Assembly: GCA_002424045.1 (NCBI GenBank)
Contig: DIPH01000044.1
Span: forward strand, 1-64,000
Length of the DNA stretch: 64,000 bases
Direction: 5' to 3'
Origin: Firmicutes bacterium UBA5493
Lineage (GTDB): Bacteria > Bacillota > Limnochordia > Darwinibacteriales > Darwinibacteriaceae
Positions 62,083-64,000 of this stretch are shown here, piece after piece; position 1 is the first letter of the stretch; every line of letters starts with the position of its first letter. The notes beneath the pieces are model-generated. The model saw only the letters and a list, made by a program, of their open reading frames with translations. It searched no databases and had not been told where the DNA came from. A program made the position numbers and the translations under genes.

Positions 62083-62911
62083 GACGCCACCTCCATAGAC
62101 AAAAGACTCCGAAAACCCAAGCCACAGCTAAGGCTCCTAGTAGCATAGGTATCACTTGGGTCCTTCCTTCGTAAACAGGATACAACACTCCCTGGGCGAG
62201 TTGAGCCTTTTGACTCCTAGCTCCAAAGCGGGGAGACAAAAGGTCAAAGACTGGGGTCCCTGTGCCACCTACTTGCCAAGGCCCTTCTCCAAGATCTCTC
62301 CAAGAACCCTCCGCCAGACCATCAAAGGAACCTACAAGGACATAATAACCCCAGTCGGAGTTGTGCTGGGGTAGTACATCATTCTCTACTTGCACGCGAA
62401 TGGTCTGCCTTGCGGGTAGACTACGGCTCGTTACTCCTTTACTAAGAATCTCTACCTGACCGTCTTCACCGAGCACGTAAAGCCGGCTCTCATCAAAGGG
62501 AGCTATGCTTAAACGCACGTTCCAACCCGCATCCGGTGCTGTTTGCAGCTTGTGGGGCCCAAGGTAAATATCAGTAAGCGGCGAAGGTTCCCCCGTTTGT
62601 ATATACACTTCGAGACGCTGATGAAAGTACCCTTCCGGTGCTTGAAAAGGATTCGTTAACGCTGCAAATTCGAAGTCAAAGTAGAGGTTGTGCTCATCTC
62701 GACTCACCTCAAATTGTAACAGATCAAATAGCCCAGGCACATATACCGCATGGTCAGGATAGAGAAGATCCCCTCCTCCCACATCGTCCCCGCGAGCATC
62801 TGTAAATCGAACAATGGTCTCCCAATCGGTCTGGTCTCGCGCCTGCATTTGAGGGGAGGCCCCTAGTAAAATGATGCACAGAATCGCCGCCCCTAGTATT
62901 CGTACAAACAC
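62069..62911 (-). CDS. Membrane-anchored glucodextranase-C-like protein
   Basis: 280 aa: signal peptide at about 1-24, an external beta-rich domain at about 28-240 with the pattern DARGDDVGGGDLLYPDHAVYVPG then FDLLQFEVSRD, which matches the C-terminal carbohydrate-associated module of glucodextranases and some pullulanases, and one C-terminal membrane helix at about 252-274. Type I topology with a short basic tail (RWRHGRS). No catalytic domain. Its end overlaps the dnaD-like gene by 14 nt. Confidence 0.7.
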   Translation of the reverse strand: MFVRILGAAILCIILLGASPQMQARDQTDWETIVRFTDARGDDVGGGDLLYPDHAVYVPGLFDLLQFEVSRDEHNLYFDFEFAALTNPFQAPEGYFHQRLEVYIQTGEPSPLTDIYLGPHKLQTAPDAGWNVRLSIAPFDESRLYVLGEDGQVEILSKGVTSRSLPARQTIRVQVENDVLPQHNSDWGYYVLVGSFDGLAEGSWRDLGEGPWQVGGTGTPVFDLLSPRFGARSQKAQLAQGVLYPVYEGRTQVIPMLLGALAVAWVFGVFCLWRWRHGRS

Positions 62912-62953
62912 GCCAATCCCCCCTTAAGGGATTGTATGCGAGTTGTCACTTCT

Positions 62954-64000
62954 TTATCTATAAACCCGTTCGATGCGGCTGCTGAGCATGGAAGTAATTT
63001 CGTAGTTGATGGTTCCCAAAATCTTGGCCCAGTGGTGGGCATGGATCTCGTGTGTTCCGTCGGTTCCAAGCAAAATGACCTCATCACCAATGGACGCTGG
63101 CAAATCTCCCACATCAACTAAGGTGTGATCCATGGTGATATTTCCCACCATGGGACACAAGGTTCCCTTGATCAAGACCTGTCCCCGATTGCTGAGCCCC
63201 CTAGACAAGCCATCTGCATAACCAATGGGCAGAACCGCAAGGGATGTCTCTTTTTCTGTCACATAGGTACTGTCATAACTCACCGCGCTGCCAGCCGGCA
63301 CCCTTTTTACAAAGGCAACTTTCGTTTTCAAGCTCAAGGCAGGCTTAAGGTGCAGCGGCCTGCGAGCATCTGGGTACATGCCATATATGCCAAGGCCCAC
63401 CCTGACTAAGTCCAAATGGGACTCAGGGAAGAACAGCGTAGCGGCTGTGTTCGCCGCGTGGACATAGGGAATGGAAATTCCCCTTGCCCTAAGGTCATCT
63501 CGAACAGCTTGAAACCTCTCCCACTGCCACCTAGTGTAGATGAGATCTTCCTGATCAGCCTGGGCGAAGTGGGTGAAAACACCGTGTATTTCTAATCCTG
63601 GGAGCCCTCTTACAAGCTCTACCAGATTACCAAAATCCTTAGGTAAAAGACCCAAACGTCCCATACCTGTATCCACTTTAATGTGGACTTTGGCCGACTT
63701 TTGCTGGGCAACGGCAGCCTGGGACAAAAGCCTCGCTATATGGGGTTCGAAGACCGTAACCCCTAGATCTGCCGCTACACATATATCTAACTCATCGGCC
63801 CCCACAGCTCCTAAGACAAGAATGGGCGCGGTAATTCCGCCCCGACGAAGCCTCACAGCTTCTTCTGGGAGTGCCACCGCTAACCAGTTGGTCCCATTGG
63901 CGATCATTGTATACGCTGTTTCTAAAGCACCGTGGCCATAAGCATTTGCCTTAACAACGGCCATAAGCTCACAGTGGGGCCCTAAAAAATCGCGAAATTG
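62954..64000 (-). CDS. alr: Alanine racemase, N-terminal end outside the window
   Basis: 348 codons are present; the frame is open to the window edge. PLP lysine is in LMAVVKANAYGHGALE near the visible start; HIKVDTGMGRLGL, HAANTAATL, VRVGLGIYGMYP, the catalytic Tyr in AVSYDSTY, and LPIGYADGLSRGLSNRG follow. Makes D-Ala for peptidoglycan. About 25-30 N-terminal residues are missing because of the window edge, not truncation of the gene. Confidence 0.96.
   Translation of the reverse strand, partial: QFRDFLGPHCELMAVVKANAYGHGALETAYTMIANGTNWLAVALPEEAVRLRRGGITAPILVLGAVGADELDICVAADLGVTVFEPHIARLLSQAAVAQQKSAKVHIKVDTGMGRLGLLPKDFGNLVELVRGLPGLEIHGVFTHFAQADQEDLIYTRWQWERFQAVRDDLRARGISIPYVHAANTAATLFFPESHLDLVRVGLGIYGMYPDARRPLHLKPALSLKTKVAFVKRVPAGSAVSYDSTYVTEKETSLAVLPIGYADGLSRGLSNRGQVLIKGTLCPMVGNITMDHTLVDVGDLPASIGDEVILLGTDGTHEIHAHHWAKILGTINYEITSMLSSRIERVYR

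Noticed and set aside
1..64000. Phage, insertion sequence, integrase, CRISPR-Cas or toxin-antitoxin systems
   Set aside because: No transposase, integrase, Cas or toxin-like gene, and no terminal repeats or regular repeat-spacer array, were seen.

Overview
The window looks like a chromosomal segment of a low-to-mid GC Gram-positive-type bacterium (Bacillota), probably from a spore-forming clostridial or Limnochordia-like lineage. The evidence is the strong GGAGG ribosome sites with many GTG/TTG starts, a T-box leader on thrS, a cggR-gap-pgk-tpiA-gpmI-eno glycolytic operon, tig-clpP-clpX-lonB-lonA-ysxC, whiA/yvcK, a GerMN-domain protein and DnaD/DnaI-type helicase loading genes. The lineage is inferred from gene content only. 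No phage, transposase or CRISPR array is visible; most genes are housekeeping and lie on the minus strand.

Layout. Positions 1-225 hold the 5' end of a GntR/YtrA-type regulator with its own promoter and operator, then the terminator of the next operon. Positions 226-7594 (minus) are a ten-gene Mrp/MBH-type cation/proton antiporter operon with the split small subunits of membrane-bound hydrogenases but three large antiporter-like subunits and no catalytic module. Positions 7884-13768 hold a C69 dipeptidase, aroA-aroB, and a T-box-controlled threonyl-tRNA synthetase without a TGS domain. Positions 13818-20146 hold an unknown protein, a JAMM protease-transmembrane-LysM fusion in an operon with glutaminase, and three tandem paralogous membrane diguanylate cyclases. 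Positions 20212-28325 are the protein quality-control block. A tRNA-Lys/tRNA-Leu pair follows, then rodA, a large alkaline-phosphatase-like membrane protein, a GT4 glycosyltransferase, small proteins, a lipid kinase and the threonine-degradation pair tdh-kbl.

Positions 37139-37474 are a Pro-Gly-Arg-His tRNA operon whose promoter shares a 25-nt element with the Lys-Leu promoter. Positions 37541-44038 (minus) are a cell-wall and nucleotide-hygiene cluster (amidase, GerMN protein, murI, murD, a class I fumarase beta subunit, rph, rdgB). Then come a carboxypeptidase-regulatory-like membrane protein, smpB and ssrA (tmRNA), secG, and a degraded metallo-beta-lactamase-fold gene. Positions 47204-54115 are the glycolytic operon with its CggR repressor, followed upstream by whiA, a VanW-like protein, yvcK/glmR and nagB-nagA. 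The right end has an amino-acid ABC binding protein and permease (plus), dnaC and dnaD-like genes, a membrane-anchored glucodextranase-C-like protein, and alr running off the window.

The most notable signals are the hydrogenase-less MBH-like antiporter operon, the JAMM-LysM fusion, the shared tRNA promoter element, the triplicated diguanylate cyclases, the AP-like/GT4/RodA envelope group, and the substituted, 5'-truncated MBL gene. I found no clearly unprecedented multi-gene defence or signalling system.
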